This document shows, in pieces, positions 7,947 to 16,204 of a stretch of 64,000 nucleotides of DNA. The DNA is from Marivita sp. (GTDB taxonomy: Bacteria > Pseudomonadota > Alphaproteobacteria > Rhodobacterales > Rhodobacteraceae). Positions within the stretch are counted from its first letter, which is position 1. Each line of letters begins with the position of its first letter. The stretch spans positions 1 through 64,000 of the forward strand of contig NZ_JALEGT010000051.1 of the NCBI RefSeq assembly GCF_022763305.1, read 5' to 3'. Under the pieces are notes generated by a model. That model searched no databases. It had not been told where the DNA came from and was given only the letters and a program-made list of their open reading frames with translations. The translations under genes were made by a program, and so were the position numbers.

Positions 7947-9083
7947 TCAAGCCGAGGCGCGCAATCTGCCGCGTTCCGCCGCCAGCCAGTAGAGCATCAT
8001 GATCAGGGGTCCGGCATTGATCTCGCCGGTCTGAACCAGCGCCATGGCGGTATCGAACGGCATGATGTGGCTGCAGATATCTTCATGCTCCGAAGCAAGA
8101 CCACCCCGTGAGGCGCTGAATTCAGAAAGGTCGACAACACCCAGAAAACAATGGAAAAACTCGGTGGAGTATCCTGGTGACGCGTAGACCTGAACCATCG
8201 GCTCCAGGTCTCCGAGGCGCAGACCGCTTTCCTCCATGGCTTCACGTCGGGCAGTGTCTGCCGGGTCTTCTCCCGCATCGACCAGCCCGGCAATCGGCTC
8301 GAACACCCAGGGCTGCGGATCATCGCGCCACAGCGGACCAAAGCGCAGCTGTTCGATCAGAAGAACGTGATCGGTCGCCGGATCGTAGGGCAGAACCAAT
8401 GCCGCATCAAAGGCAAGAAACGCCTCGCGTGTGACAGACGGGCTGCGCGTGCCGTCGAACCGCAGGTGATCGAACTGAAACTCGGCCAGCTCGAAAAAGC
8501 CGCGAAAGCCGTCGTGGCGCTGTTGTATCTGCACATCCCCGTCAGTCGCGCGGTGCCGCAGTGTGGTGGGCCCTGCACCATCGCGTGCCAGCTGGCGCGA
8601 CCAGTGCCGAGCCATCAGGAAAGGCCGCAGACTGGCCGCCGTTTCCGCGTCATATCGCGCCCGTCGCGCCATCACATCCCGCGCCGCCCCAACCGCCATC
8701 TCGCCCCAGCCGCGCACCCAGTCCTCCAGAACCCAATCAGCGCCGGCGGTCTGGTCATGCGACATCGGATAGAAACAGAGCGCCATTGCCGGACCATCCT
8801 CGGCCCTGACAACGACCTCACTCAGATGATAGGAAAATGCGCCTTCATAATACTTTAGCCGCTCTTCTTCATCTTCCGTCACATCAAGAAGCAAAAGCCC
8901 CCGCGCCTCTGCCTCCGCAGACTTGGCGATCATGGGATAAGGCTGATCCTTGACCCAGGACACGTGATGGTCCGGCAGGACAGCCTGCCTCAGACGCGGC
9001 GACAGTCCCTCCACCGGACATCCCAGAACCGCCTCCAGCAAAGGCACATGACACAGCGTGCCGTAGAAGAAGAGACTGGACAA
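7947..9083 (-). CDS. trgB: TrgB-type fusion: gamma-glutamylcyclotransferase-like plus Nudix
   Basis: A 378-residue two-domain cytosolic protein. The N-terminal domain (about 1-130) begins with the FYGTL turn (6-10) of the AIG2/gamma-glutamylcyclotransferase fold. The C-terminal half is an ADP-ribose-pyrophosphatase-like Nudix hydrolase with a perfect Nudix box at G266-L288 (GLVDAGEDPADTARREAMEE). The start appears to be TTG at 9083 with AAGG 7 nt upstream, just 6 nt after the trgA stop. Position between trgA and cysK matches the tellurite locus of R. sphaeroides. The real substrate is unknown; glutathione-related or nucleotide-sugar damage repair is an inference. Confidence 0.88.
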   Translation of the reverse strand: MSSLFFYGTLCHVPLLEAVLGCPVEGLSPRLRQAVLPDHHVSWVKDQPYPMIAKSAEAEARGLLLLDVTEDEEERLKYYEGAFSYHLSEVVVRAEDGPAMALCFYPMSHDQTAGADWVLEDWVRGWGEMAVGAARDVMARRARYDAETAASLRPFLMARHWSRQLARDGAGPTTLRHRATDGDVQIQQRHDGFRGFFELAEFQFDHLRFDGTRSPSVTREAFLAFDAALVLPYDPATDHVLLIEQLRFGPLWRDDPQPWVFEPIAGLVDAGEDPADTARREAMEESGLRLGDLEPMVQVYASPGYSTEFFHCFLGVVDLSEFSASRGGLASEHEDICSHIMPFDTAMALVQTGEINAGPLIMMLYWLAAERGRLRASA

Positions 9084-9089
9084 AACGCC

Positions 9090-9530
9090 TTATTTCCAGC
9101 GCCGGGCTGCGTATTCCGAAAAATACCCCGTCAGCAAAGCACCGATCAGCAGGGTCGAGATCATCATCGGGTTCATCAGGAAACCCGCATATTCGATCCC
9201 TATTTCAAAGATCGCCGAGAACGCCTCCACCGGACCGTCATAGCGCCGCTTCATCGACAGATTGAACATCTCGAGACTGGCATGCACGAAGACACACCAG
9301 AAGATCAGCGCGGCAACCCCGGTCAGACCGTTGGCGATGGCGTCTTTAGTCCCCCGCCCGGCTCGTGTGCCGACGACGATCCAACCGACACAGGCACCGA
9401 TGATCGCGTTGTAGGTGGAGAAATTGCCGAAATAGGTACTGACCGGAAGCAGCGTCTTGAGAAGCTCCGACGCCAGATACCCCAAAGCTGCGAGACAGAG
9501 TGCTGCAACGGCTTTGGCGGCTGTGGGCAT
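9090..9530 (-). CDS. trgA: Tellurite-resistance membrane protein TrgA
   Basis: A 146-residue inner-membrane protein with four predicted helices (about 5-27, 41-57, 68-92 and 117-137) and charged loops. It matches the TrgA family by sequence pattern (STYNAIIGACVGWIVVGTRA) and by being directly upstream of trgB and cysK, the arrangement described for tellurite resistance in R. sphaeroides. Its ATG abuts the TAG of the cfa gene with no spacer (9530/9531), so cfa and trgA are probably co-translated. Its biochemical role is not established. Confidence 0.87.
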   Translation of the reverse strand: MPTAAKAVAALCLAALGYLASELLKTLLPVSTYFGNFSTYNAIIGACVGWIVVGTRAGRGTKDAIANGLTGVAALIFWCVFVHASLEMFNLSMKRRYDGPVEAFSAIFEIGIEYAGFLMNPMMISTLLIGALLTGYFSEYAARRWK

Positions 9531-10739
9531 CTAACTTGGTCTCGTGATGGTGATCTGCGTCACATCACAGTTTCCGCTATGGAAAGTCGCCGCGCAAGAG
9601 GTCAGATAAAAATTCCACATTCTGCGGAACCGTTCATCAAATCCAAGACGGGCGACCTGATCCCATTTTTCGTTGAAGGTCTCGTGCCATCGCCGCAACG
9701 TCTGGCTGTAGCTTTCCCCGAATTCGATGGACCGCGCGACGGTGAGCCCCGCACTCTCGATTTCCGAGCGCAGCACGCCCGGGCTTGGCAGCATGCCGCC
9801 GGGAAAGATGTATTTCTGAATGAAATCAACACCCCGATTGTAAATTTCCCAGCGCGATTCCTCGACAGTGATGATCTGCAAGGTCGCATTCTTGCCCGGC
9901 TTGAGGCAGTTCTTCACCGAATTGAAATAGGTTGGCCAGTATTTCTGCCCAACCGCCTCGAACATTTCGATCGACGCGATCCCGTCATATTGGCCTTTTT
10001 CATCGCGGTAATCCTGCAACTTGAAAGTCACACGATCCGACAAACCGGCCTTGGCAATCCGTTCCACGGCATACTTGTACTGCTCGGCGCTGATGGTCAG
10101 ACCCGTAACCTTGAGCCCCCGTTCCTTTGCCGCGTATTCGGCAAACCCGCCCCAGCCACAGCCGATTTCGAGAACATGATCCCCGGGCTGCGCGCCCATC
10201 TGGTCCACCATGCTCTTGTACTTGGCAATCTGCGCCTTTTCCGTGCTCTCCTGTCCGGTCTCGAACAGGGCCGAGGAATAGGTCATCGTGTCGTCGAGCC
10301 AAAGACTGTAGAAATCGTTGCCCAGATCGTAATGGTAACTGATGTTCTTCTTGGCCTGCCGTTTGGAATTCGACTGCATCCAGAACCGCAGCTGTTCGTA
10401 CCAGCGCACGAATGTCATGCCGGGGAAGCTGTCATAGACATCGTTGTTGTCGCCATGGACAAAATCCATGAAGGCCTGAAGGTCGGGCGTGCTCCACCAC
10501 CCTTCGAGATAGGCATCGCTGAACCCCAGATCACCATCCCGGATCAGGCGCGCAAAAAGATCGCTGTTGTGCACATGCACTTCGGCCACCGGTCCTGGCT
10601 CCTTGCCCTCGGCCCGGAAATGCCGGCCATCGGGCAGGATGAAGTCGACCCGCCCCTTCTGCAGCTTGTCCGCCATCGCGAAGACCTGCGCAAAATAGCG
10701 CGGCAGATTGGGCTGGGTTTCGGTCGATGTCAGGATCAT
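9531..10739 (-). CDS. cfa: Cyclopropane-fatty-acyl-phospholipid synthase
   Basis: A 402-residue SAM-dependent methyltransferase that adds a methylene bridge to cis double bonds of membrane phospholipid acyl chains. SAM motif I is VLEIGCGWGGF at 189-199. The preceding NISYHYDLGNDFYSLWLDD is the diagnostic CFA-synthase block, and the lipid-pocket region EMFEAVGQKYW is also present. In R. sphaeroides a cfa gene and a photolyase gene are neighbours within the RpoE-ChrR singlet-oxygen regulon; the same pair lies next to each other here. No RpoE-type promoter was confidently recognised upstream. Confidence 0.94.
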   Translation of the reverse strand: MILTSTETQPNLPRYFAQVFAMADKLQKGRVDFILPDGRHFRAEGKEPGPVAEVHVHNSDLFARLIRDGDLGFSDAYLEGWWSTPDLQAFMDFVHGDNNDVYDSFPGMTFVRWYEQLRFWMQSNSKRQAKKNISYHYDLGNDFYSLWLDDTMTYSSALFETGQESTEKAQIAKYKSMVDQMGAQPGDHVLEIGCGWGGFAEYAAKERGLKVTGLTISAEQYKYAVERIAKAGLSDRVTFKLQDYRDEKGQYDGIASIEMFEAVGQKYWPTYFNSVKNCLKPGKNATLQIITVEESRWEIYNRGVDFIQKYIFPGGMLPSPGVLRSEIESAGLTVARSIEFGESYSQTLRRWHETFNEKWDQVARLGFDERFRRMWNFYLTSCAATFHSGNCDVTQITITRPS

Positions 10740-10914
10740 TCAGGTCTTCCACTGTCCAAGTCACGTGACACTAGCCACAGCCGCGCAGGGCAGGCAAGTG
10801 TTAACGCTAGGTAGTCCACCGCGGCCAAAGACAAGATATACCGCTAGGTAAGTGACGGATTTTGTTCACTTGCGCTGTTTTTCCGCGACAGCCGAACCTG
10901 AACACTGCGGTGGA
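10740..10914 (-). promoter_or_regulatory. cfa upstream region with a direct repeat
   Basis: This 175-bp gap between the photolyase stop and the cfa start contains the 9-mer CGCTAGGTA twice in the same orientation (10805-10813 and 10852-10860, 47 bp apart). The spacing is near four and a half helical turns. No protein is assigned to it. It probably holds the cfa promoter. Confidence 0.35.
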
Positions 10915-12330
10915 TCAGAAATCCCGGTTCTCGTAGGCCGAAAGCGCCCGCTTCCGCCCCTCGTCCGGGCCCACGACCGGGTCGGGATAGGCGGCATCGG
11001 GCGATAGGGTCCAGGACCGCGGGATCGCATCGAAATAGGACAGCGCGTCCGCATGCGGCGTGCCGTAGCCTTCGGCGATCCACCGACTGACATAGTCCCG
11101 ATCCTTGTCGAACTTGTCGAGCTGCGTCACCGGGTTGAACACCCGGAAATACGGCGTTGCATCCGGCCCTGAGCCCGCCGACCATTGCCAGCCCATCGCG
11201 TTCGAGGCCGGATCCCAGTCGATCAGGCAGTCCTCGAACCACCGCAGGCCGATCTTCCAATGGCACATCAGATGCTTGGTCAGGTAACTCGCCACGATCA
11301 TCCGGCCACGGTTGTGCATGCGCCCCGTGACATACATCTCGCGCATCGCCGCATCGACAAAGCGGATGCCGGTGCGCCCCTGTTTCCACGCCTTGACCTC
11401 GGCACGCCGTTCATCCTCGTTCCAAGGGAATGCCGCCCATTCCTCGCGCCAGTTGTCGGTCAGGATACGCGGCGTGTGCCACATCAGGTGATAGGCGAAC
11501 TCGCGCCACACGAGCTCCTTCAGGAAGGTCTCCGCACCAGCCTTGCCATCCTGCATCGCGCGCTGCCCGGCATGCCAGCACTGCGCCGGGCTGATCTCGC
11601 CAAGCGCGAGGTTCTCGGACAGGTTCGATGTCCCATCCACAGCAGGAAGATCCCGCGTCCGGTCATACTCGGCCACCTTGGACGCCATGAACGCGCCCAG
11701 CCGGGACTGCGCTGCGCCCTCGCCCAGTTGCACGAAAGGGCGCACCACGTCCGCCCCCCGGTTCATCGCGGCCCCAAGCGCCCAATCCTCCAGCACCTCG
11801 CTCTCGGGCCACACGTCTGGTGCGGGCAAAGACGATGGCGCCAACAAAGGCGCCTCGACCGACCGATCCCGCACCGATTTCCAGAACGGCGTGTAGACCT
11901 TGTAAAAGGTCCCCTGCCCGGTCTCGACAGTCCACGGCTCGAACATCAGGTGCCCGGCAAAGCTCTTGGCCTCGATCCTCAAATCCTTGAGCGCCGCCTT
12001 CACATCCGTATCCCGCTCCACCGAGTCGGGATCATAGGCGCGCTGCCAATAGACCGCGCCCGCGCCGACCTCCTTGGCCAGCGCCGGGATCACCTCGCGC
12101 GCATCGCCGGATCGCAGGATCAACCGGCTGCTCTTGTCCCGCAGCGCTTCGGCAAAATGCCCGACACCAAGGCCCAGCCGCCATTTCGGCGCAGCGCCCA
12201 GCGCGTCAACCGTGCCGTCCCGCACGAAGACCGGGATCACCGGCCCGCCTCGCTCCACCGCCGCCACAAGGGCCGCGTGATCGCTCAGCCGCAAATCCCT
12301 GCGGATCCACACCAGTGTCGGAGATGTCAT
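10915..12330 (-). CDS. phr: Deoxyribodipyrimidine photolyase (class I / cryptochrome family)
   Basis: A 471-residue flavoprotein that uses blue light to split UV pyrimidine dimers. The N-terminal alpha/beta antenna domain starts TLVWIRRDLRLSDHAAL. The FAD-binding C-terminal half contains WREEWAAFPWNEDE, GRMHNRGRMIVASYLTKHL (FAD pocket and DNA-contact helix) and the DPASNAMGWQWSAGSG motif. These match the bacterial CPD photolyase pattern, although no damage-specificity assay can be read from sequence. It lies upstream of cfa in the same direction. The downstream flank toward the aminotransferase gene carries the interspersed element described at 12402-12475. Confidence 0.92.
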   Translation of the reverse strand: MTSPTLVWIRRDLRLSDHAALVAAVERGGPVIPVFVRDGTVDALGAAPKWRLGLGVGHFAEALRDKSSRLILRSGDAREVIPALAKEVGAGAVYWQRAYDPDSVERDTDVKAALKDLRIEAKSFAGHLMFEPWTVETGQGTFYKVYTPFWKSVRDRSVEAPLLAPSSLPAPDVWPESEVLEDWALGAAMNRGADVVRPFVQLGEGAAQSRLGAFMASKVAEYDRTRDLPAVDGTSNLSENLALGEISPAQCWHAGQRAMQDGKAGAETFLKELVWREFAYHLMWHTPRILTDNWREEWAAFPWNEDERRAEVKAWKQGRTGIRFVDAAMREMYVTGRMHNRGRMIVASYLTKHLMCHWKIGLRWFEDCLIDWDPASNAMGWQWSAGSGPDATPYFRVFNPVTQLDKFDKDRDYVSRWIAEGYGTPHADALSYFDAIPRSWTLSPDAAYPDPVVGPDEGRKRALSAYENRDF

Positions 12331-12401
12331 CGCCCTGCCCTTCGCCGATTTGTTTCCGCGCGACCTAGCCGCGCCGCGTCAAAGGTCAAACGCAGGTCCT
12401 T

Positions 12402-12475
12402 TCTTCTCTGGTTCCCAAATACTTCGGGGGAGTCCGCCACAGGCGGACGGGGGCAGCGCCCCCTACAGCACCGCG
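12402..12475 (-). repeat. Interspersed intergenic element, copy A
   Basis: On the minus strand this reads hairpin (GGGGGCGCTGCCCCC), hairpin (GTCCGCCTGTGGCGGAC), then a tail CCCCCGAAGTATTTGGGAAC followed by CAGAGAAG. The tail is nearly identical to copy C (49776-49806) and related to copy B (17201-17260). It sits just after the aminotransferase-like gene (stop at 12463, so the first hairpin overlaps its end) and before phr, and could act as a transcription terminator or mRNA-stabilising structure. Confidence 0.6.
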
Positions 12476-13662
12476 TCCAGCGCAGCGATGGCCTTGGTCA
12501 CCTCGGCCTGCGTGGTGTAATGCACAAAGCTCAGCCGCAGCACGCCCTTTTGCATGTCGACCCCCATCGCCTCAAGCGCACGGACGGCATAGAAATCGCC
12601 CCCGCCGCACATGATGCCATGCCGGGCAAGCTCGGCCGCAACCTCTTCTCCCGGACGGTTGAGCGCCAGGGTCACGGTGGGCGCGCGCGAAGAGGCCTCG
12701 GAGGGGCCGATGAGCCGCACCGAATTGCGGTCCTTCACCGCGTCCAGCAGCGGCTGCAACAGCGCGACCTCATGCGCCCGCATCACGTCATGCACGCCGC
12801 GCGCCGTCACGCCATGATGCGCGGCAAGCGCCTCGATGTAATCCACCATCCCCGCACAGGCCGCAACCTGCGCATGGTCCGGTCCGGCAGGCGTGAACCG
12901 CTTGTATAGCGTGTCGGCATTGAAATAGTGCCCCTGGTTCGGCAGCATCCGGCCCAGACCGCGCCGGATCACCATCACGCCCTGATGCGGACCATAGGTC
13001 TTGTAGCTGGAAAACAGGTAGATGTCGGGGCCCAGATTGCCCACATCGACAAACCCGTGCGGTGCATAGCTCACTCCGTCGACACAGACGAAAGCCCCCG
13101 CCGCATGACAGAGCGCCGTGATCTCAAGCACCGGATTGACCTCGCCCACCACATTCGAACAATGCGGAAAACACACCAGCCGCACCTTGTCGTCCAGCAG
13201 GTCCTCCAGCGCCTCTGTGTCAAGATGGCCGGTCTCCGGATCGACCTTCCACTCCCGCACCTCGACACCCCGGTTCGCCAGCTGTCGCCATGGCCCCGAA
13301 TTGGCCTCGTGATCCTGGTTTGTCACGATGATCGCCTCGCCGGGCGACAGGAACTGACGGAACGCCTGCGCCAGGACATAGGTGTTCTGCGTGGTCGAAG
13401 GCCCGAAACTCACCTCGTCGGTCTCGACCCCAAGCAACGCAGCAAGACGGGATCGCGCCTCGTCCATTTCCTCGCCTGCAAGCCGCGAGGCCGCGTAAGG
13501 CGCATAGGGCTGAACCTTGCGCGACCTGTAGGTGCGGGTCAGCCGGTCGATCACCTGCGCGCAGGTATAGGACCCGCCCGCGTTCTCGAAAAACGCCTGC
13601 CCGGCCAGAGAGGATTCGGCAAAGGCGGGAAAATTGGAACGTACGAAATCTGTATCCAGCAT
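12463..13662 (-). CDS. Class-V aminotransferase fold PLP enzyme (cysteine-desulfurase-like)
   Basis: A 399-residue cytosolic PLP enzyme of fold type I, aminotransferase class V. The ATG at 13660-13662 (MLDTDFVRSNFPAF) is chosen over a much longer open frame because AAGGAA lies upstream at good spacing and the N-terminus then matches the family. Visible landmarks: FGPSTTQNTYVL (phosphate-binding turn), HEANSGPW, VCVDGVSYAPHGFVDV (cofactor Asp) and the SSYKTYGPHQGVM segment with the PLP lysine. It resembles the cysteine desulfurase-like VC1184 subfamily rather than true IscS/SufS. The substrate is unknown; position behind the BCCT gene suggests a link to osmolyte or sulfur-compound use. Confidence 0.85.
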   Translation of the reverse strand: MLDTDFVRSNFPAFAESSLAGQAFFENAGGSYTCAQVIDRLTRTYRSRKVQPYAPYAASRLAGEEMDEARSRLAALLGVETDEVSFGPSTTQNTYVLAQAFRQFLSPGEAIIVTNQDHEANSGPWRQLANRGVEVREWKVDPETGHLDTEALEDLLDDKVRLVCFPHCSNVVGEVNPVLEITALCHAAGAFVCVDGVSYAPHGFVDVGNLGPDIYLFSSYKTYGPHQGVMVIRRGLGRMLPNQGHYFNADTLYKRFTPAGPDHAQVAACAGMVDYIEALAAHHGVTARGVHDVMRAHEVALLQPLLDAVKDRNSVRLIGPSEASSRAPTVTLALNRPGEEVAAELARHGIMCGGGDFYAVRALEAMGVDMQKGVLRLSFVHYTTQAEVTKAIAALDAVL

Positions 13663-13724
13663 GGTCTTTTTATTCCTTGGGGATGCAGCACCGGTAGGGG
13701 CTGGACAGCACGGTGGACGTGCCA

Positions 13725-13757
13725 CAAAAAATCCGCCCCGGCCTGCACCGGGACGGA
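13725..13757 (-). terminator. Rho-independent terminator after the BCCT gene
   Basis: On the minus strand a GC-rich hairpin (TCCGTCCCGG, loop, CCGGGGCGGA with one mismatch) is followed directly by TTTTTT. It lies 21 bp beyond the BCCT stop codon and before the aminotransferase gene, so the latter probably has its own promoter. Confidence 0.8.
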
Positions 13758-13778
13758 CTATAACGCGCTTTTTTAAGA

Positions 13779-15422
13779 CTAGAGAATGCGACGTTCCGCC
13801 TGCAGACCTTTCCAGATCGCAAGGCACATCACCAAAAGCACGATGGTGAATGGAAGGCCGGTCGAAATCACCATGGATTGCAGCGATTGCAGACCTCCAG
13901 CCGAGAGCAGCAGCACGATGGCCACGGCCCCTTCGAAAATGCACCAGAACACCCGCTGGGGCACCGGCGCATCCACCTTGCCACCTGCGGTGATCGTATC
14001 GATCACCAGCGATCCGGAATCCGACGAGGTCACGAAAAACACGATCACGAGGATGATGCCGATGAAGCTGGTGATCGACGCGAGCGGCAGCGCATCCAGC
14101 ATCTTGAAAAGCTTGAGCTCCAGCGGCGCGTCCTGTGCTGCGGTGTAGCCGTCCTGCACCACCTGCTGCACCGCGACACCGCCAAAGACCGACATCCAAA
14201 GCACGCAGACCAGCGACGGGATCAGCAGCACGCAGATGATGAATTCGCGCACGGTCCGGCCGCGGCTCACGCGGGCGATGAACATGCCCACAAACGGCGA
14301 CCAGCTGATCCACCACGCCCAGTAGAACGAGGTCCACCCCTGCATGAAGTTGGTGTCTTCGCGGCCCACCGGGTTCGACAGCGCCGGGAGATATTGCAGA
14401 TAGGCTGCAAGGTAGTCGACAAAGCCCGTCAGGATCGCGATCGTTGGCCCGGCGAACAGCACGAAGAGCAGCAGAAGTGCCGCCAGCCCCATGTTGATTT
14501 CCGACAGCACCTTCACACCGCCATCAAGCCCGCGCACCACCGAAATCAGCGCCACGGCGGTGATTGCGGAAATCAGGATCACCTCGGTGCTGGAACTCAC
14601 CGGAATGCCGAACAGCTCGTTCAGACCGGCATTGGCCTGCGTGGCCCCGAAGCCCAGCGATGTCGCCAGACCGAACAGCGTGGCGAACACGGCAAGAATG
14701 TCGATGACATGTCCCGGCCAACCCCAGACGCGATCTCCGAGGATCGGATAGAAGGCAGACCGGATCGTCAGCGGCAGGCCCTTGTTGTAGGAAAACAGCG
14801 CCAGCGCCAAGGCCACCACCGCATAGATCGCCCAGGGGTGCAGCCCCCAGTGAAAGATCGTCGCGGCAAAGGCCAGACGGATCGCCGCCTGCTCATCGCC
14901 GCCAGCCGCGCCCAGCGGCGCCCAGTCCGTCCGCGCGCCATCTTCCGCAGCCGTTCCGCCAAGTGACGAGGCGAAATGGCTCATCGGCTCGGACACGCCG
15001 TAGAACATGAGGCCAATGCCCATGCCGGCGGCAAACAGCATCGCGAACCAACCCACATAGGTGTAGTCAGGTGTGGCCTCGGCCCCACCCAACCGGACCG
15101 ACCCGACCGGCAGCACGATGAGCAGGAGACAGAACAGCACGAAGATGTTGGCGGCGCTCAGGAAGAACCAGTCAAACCCCTTGGTGACGGCGCTGAACAT
15201 CCAGCTGAAGGCGGCGCCCGCCTGTTCGGGCAGCGCAAGCGTGTAGAAGACGAAGGCGATGATGCACAGCCCCGACACGAGAAAGACCGGATTGTGGATA
15301 TCGAGCCCGAACGGTCCGATCCGCGTTTCGATATTGTCCTGACCGATCTCGTAATCGGTCTCGATGATCTGCGACATGCCCTCCGGTTCGGGTATGCCCT
15401 GATTTGTTGAAGTATCGGCCAT
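13779..15422 (-). CDS. BCCT-family osmolyte/betaine/DMSP transporter
   Basis: A 547-residue inner-membrane secondary transporter with about 12 helices. BCCT hallmarks seen: the glycine-rich unwound helix GMGIGLMFYGVSEP and the tryptophan-rich block FYWAWWISWSPFVGMFIARV followed by SRGRTVREF. The N-terminal 40 residues are a hydrophilic cytoplasmic extension. The family imports quaternary ammonium or sulfonium zwitterions such as betaine, choline, carnitine or DMSP. Given dmdA and acuI upstream on the same strand, DMSP is a plausible substrate, but this is inferred from context only. A hairpin terminator follows the gene. Confidence 0.9.
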   Translation of the reverse strand: MADTSTNQGIPEPEGMSQIIETDYEIGQDNIETRIGPFGLDIHNPVFLVSGLCIIAFVFYTLALPEQAGAAFSWMFSAVTKGFDWFFLSAANIFVLFCLLLIVLPVGSVRLGGAEATPDYTYVGWFAMLFAAGMGIGLMFYGVSEPMSHFASSLGGTAAEDGARTDWAPLGAAGGDEQAAIRLAFAATIFHWGLHPWAIYAVVALALALFSYNKGLPLTIRSAFYPILGDRVWGWPGHVIDILAVFATLFGLATSLGFGATQANAGLNELFGIPVSSSTEVILISAITAVALISVVRGLDGGVKVLSEINMGLAALLLLFVLFAGPTIAILTGFVDYLAAYLQYLPALSNPVGREDTNFMQGWTSFYWAWWISWSPFVGMFIARVSRGRTVREFIICVLLIPSLVCVLWMSVFGGVAVQQVVQDGYTAAQDAPLELKLFKMLDALPLASITSFIGIILVIVFFVTSSDSGSLVIDTITAGGKVDAPVPQRVFWCIFEGAVAIVLLLSAGGLQSLQSMVISTGLPFTIVLLVMCLAIWKGLQAERRIL

Positions 15423-15498
15423 GCAGCGGCCTCCCTGATTGATTTTCTTGAAATGACTGACCTTTATACGCGCCAGCGCGGTCCGGGTTCCCGGCCGC

Positions 15499-15912
15499 CT
15501 AGCGCACCACCATCACCGACACCTTGGCGCGTTTGGCCACGGTGCCGCCATTCGACGGCCAGATGTAGTCGGTGAGATTTGGCACATGGCTTGCCATCAC
15601 CACAAGATCCGCACCGGTATCGTCGATCGCCCGGAGCAAGGTCGGATCAAGATCGGTGGTCGGATCATGGCTCGTCAGCGCCAGTCCTTCTGCCGTCACG
15701 CCTTTGGCCGCGCCCTGCGCCTCGGCAAAGTCCGCCATCTTCTGCGCGAACTCCTGGGGAGTGTGCGCCACCGATCCGGGCGTCGCGGCCGCCACCCCCA
15801 CATAGACGAGCGTTGCACCATAATGCTGCGCCAGATCCGAGGCGCATCGCAGCGCCCGCTCCAGCTTGTCCACATGCGCCAGATCCACCGGCACCATGAT
15901 ACGATTGAACAC
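15499..15912 (-). CDS. Universal stress protein (UspA family)
   Basis: A 137-residue soluble UspA-fold protein. The start is a GTG at 15910-15912 with AGGAGG 8 bp upstream, better than the longer open frame. It begins FNRIMVPVDLAHVDKLERAL, the standard first strand with the nucleotide-contact Asp, and ends with GTVAKRAKVSVMVVR, where the usual ATP-binding G-x2-G-x9-G-S/T pattern is only partly kept (the canonical GSV becomes AKV). Nucleotide binding may thus be altered. It lies between acuI and the BCCT transporter on the same strand. Confidence 0.9.
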   Translation of the reverse strand: MFNRIMVPVDLAHVDKLERALRCASDLAQHYGATLVYVGVAAATPGSVAHTPQEFAQKMADFAEAQGAAKGVTAEGLALTSHDPTTDLDPTLLRAIDDTGADLVVMASHVPNLTDYIWPSNGGTVAKRAKVSVMVVR

Positions 15913-16094
15913 GGATTGTCCCTCCTGCTTGGTCTGCCGGCATGTCGGACATACCGGTCTTGGGACGCAGCGTCGGGCAGGCGATCCCGCCTCATATCTG
16001 TCTCGATGCGCCCCTGCGCGCCGTCCGGGTGCGGACGGCATGGACCAAGCCTAAACGGAACCGCCGCCCCGATGCAAACCGGAGCGGCAGATCA

Positions 16095-16186
16095 TGTCGC
16101 TTTTGCGACACAGGTTTCTTTCAGAAACCGCCAGAAATCATTGGCGATTCCGGAAAATCCCCCTCAAATCGTGTCGTTTTTCGACA
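16095..16186. promoter_or_regulatory. Pair of TGTCG/CGACA inverted repeats upstream of the usp gene
   Basis: Within the 292-bp gap before the universal stress gene, two similar inverted repeats occur: TGTCGC-TTTT-GCGACA at 16095-16110 and TGTCG-TTTTT-CGACA at 16172-16186. A short direct repeat CGACAATAC (twice in 16182-16200) lies beside the second. They look like paired binding sites or small hairpins; no regulator is recognised. Confidence 0.4.
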
Positions 16187-16204
16187 ATACCCGACAATAC
16201 GCCG

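Noticed and set aside
8964..10814. 616-codon plus-strand open frame
   Set aside because: Antisense to trgB, trgA and cfa; His/Arg-rich shadow translation.
11185..12909. 574-codon plus-strand open frame
   Set aside because: Antisense to the photolyase and aminotransferase-like genes.
13663..14337. N-terminal extension of the class-V aminotransferase-like frame
   Set aside because: The extension overlaps the BCCT gene in another frame and crosses its terminator; a good ribosome site precedes the ATG at 13662.
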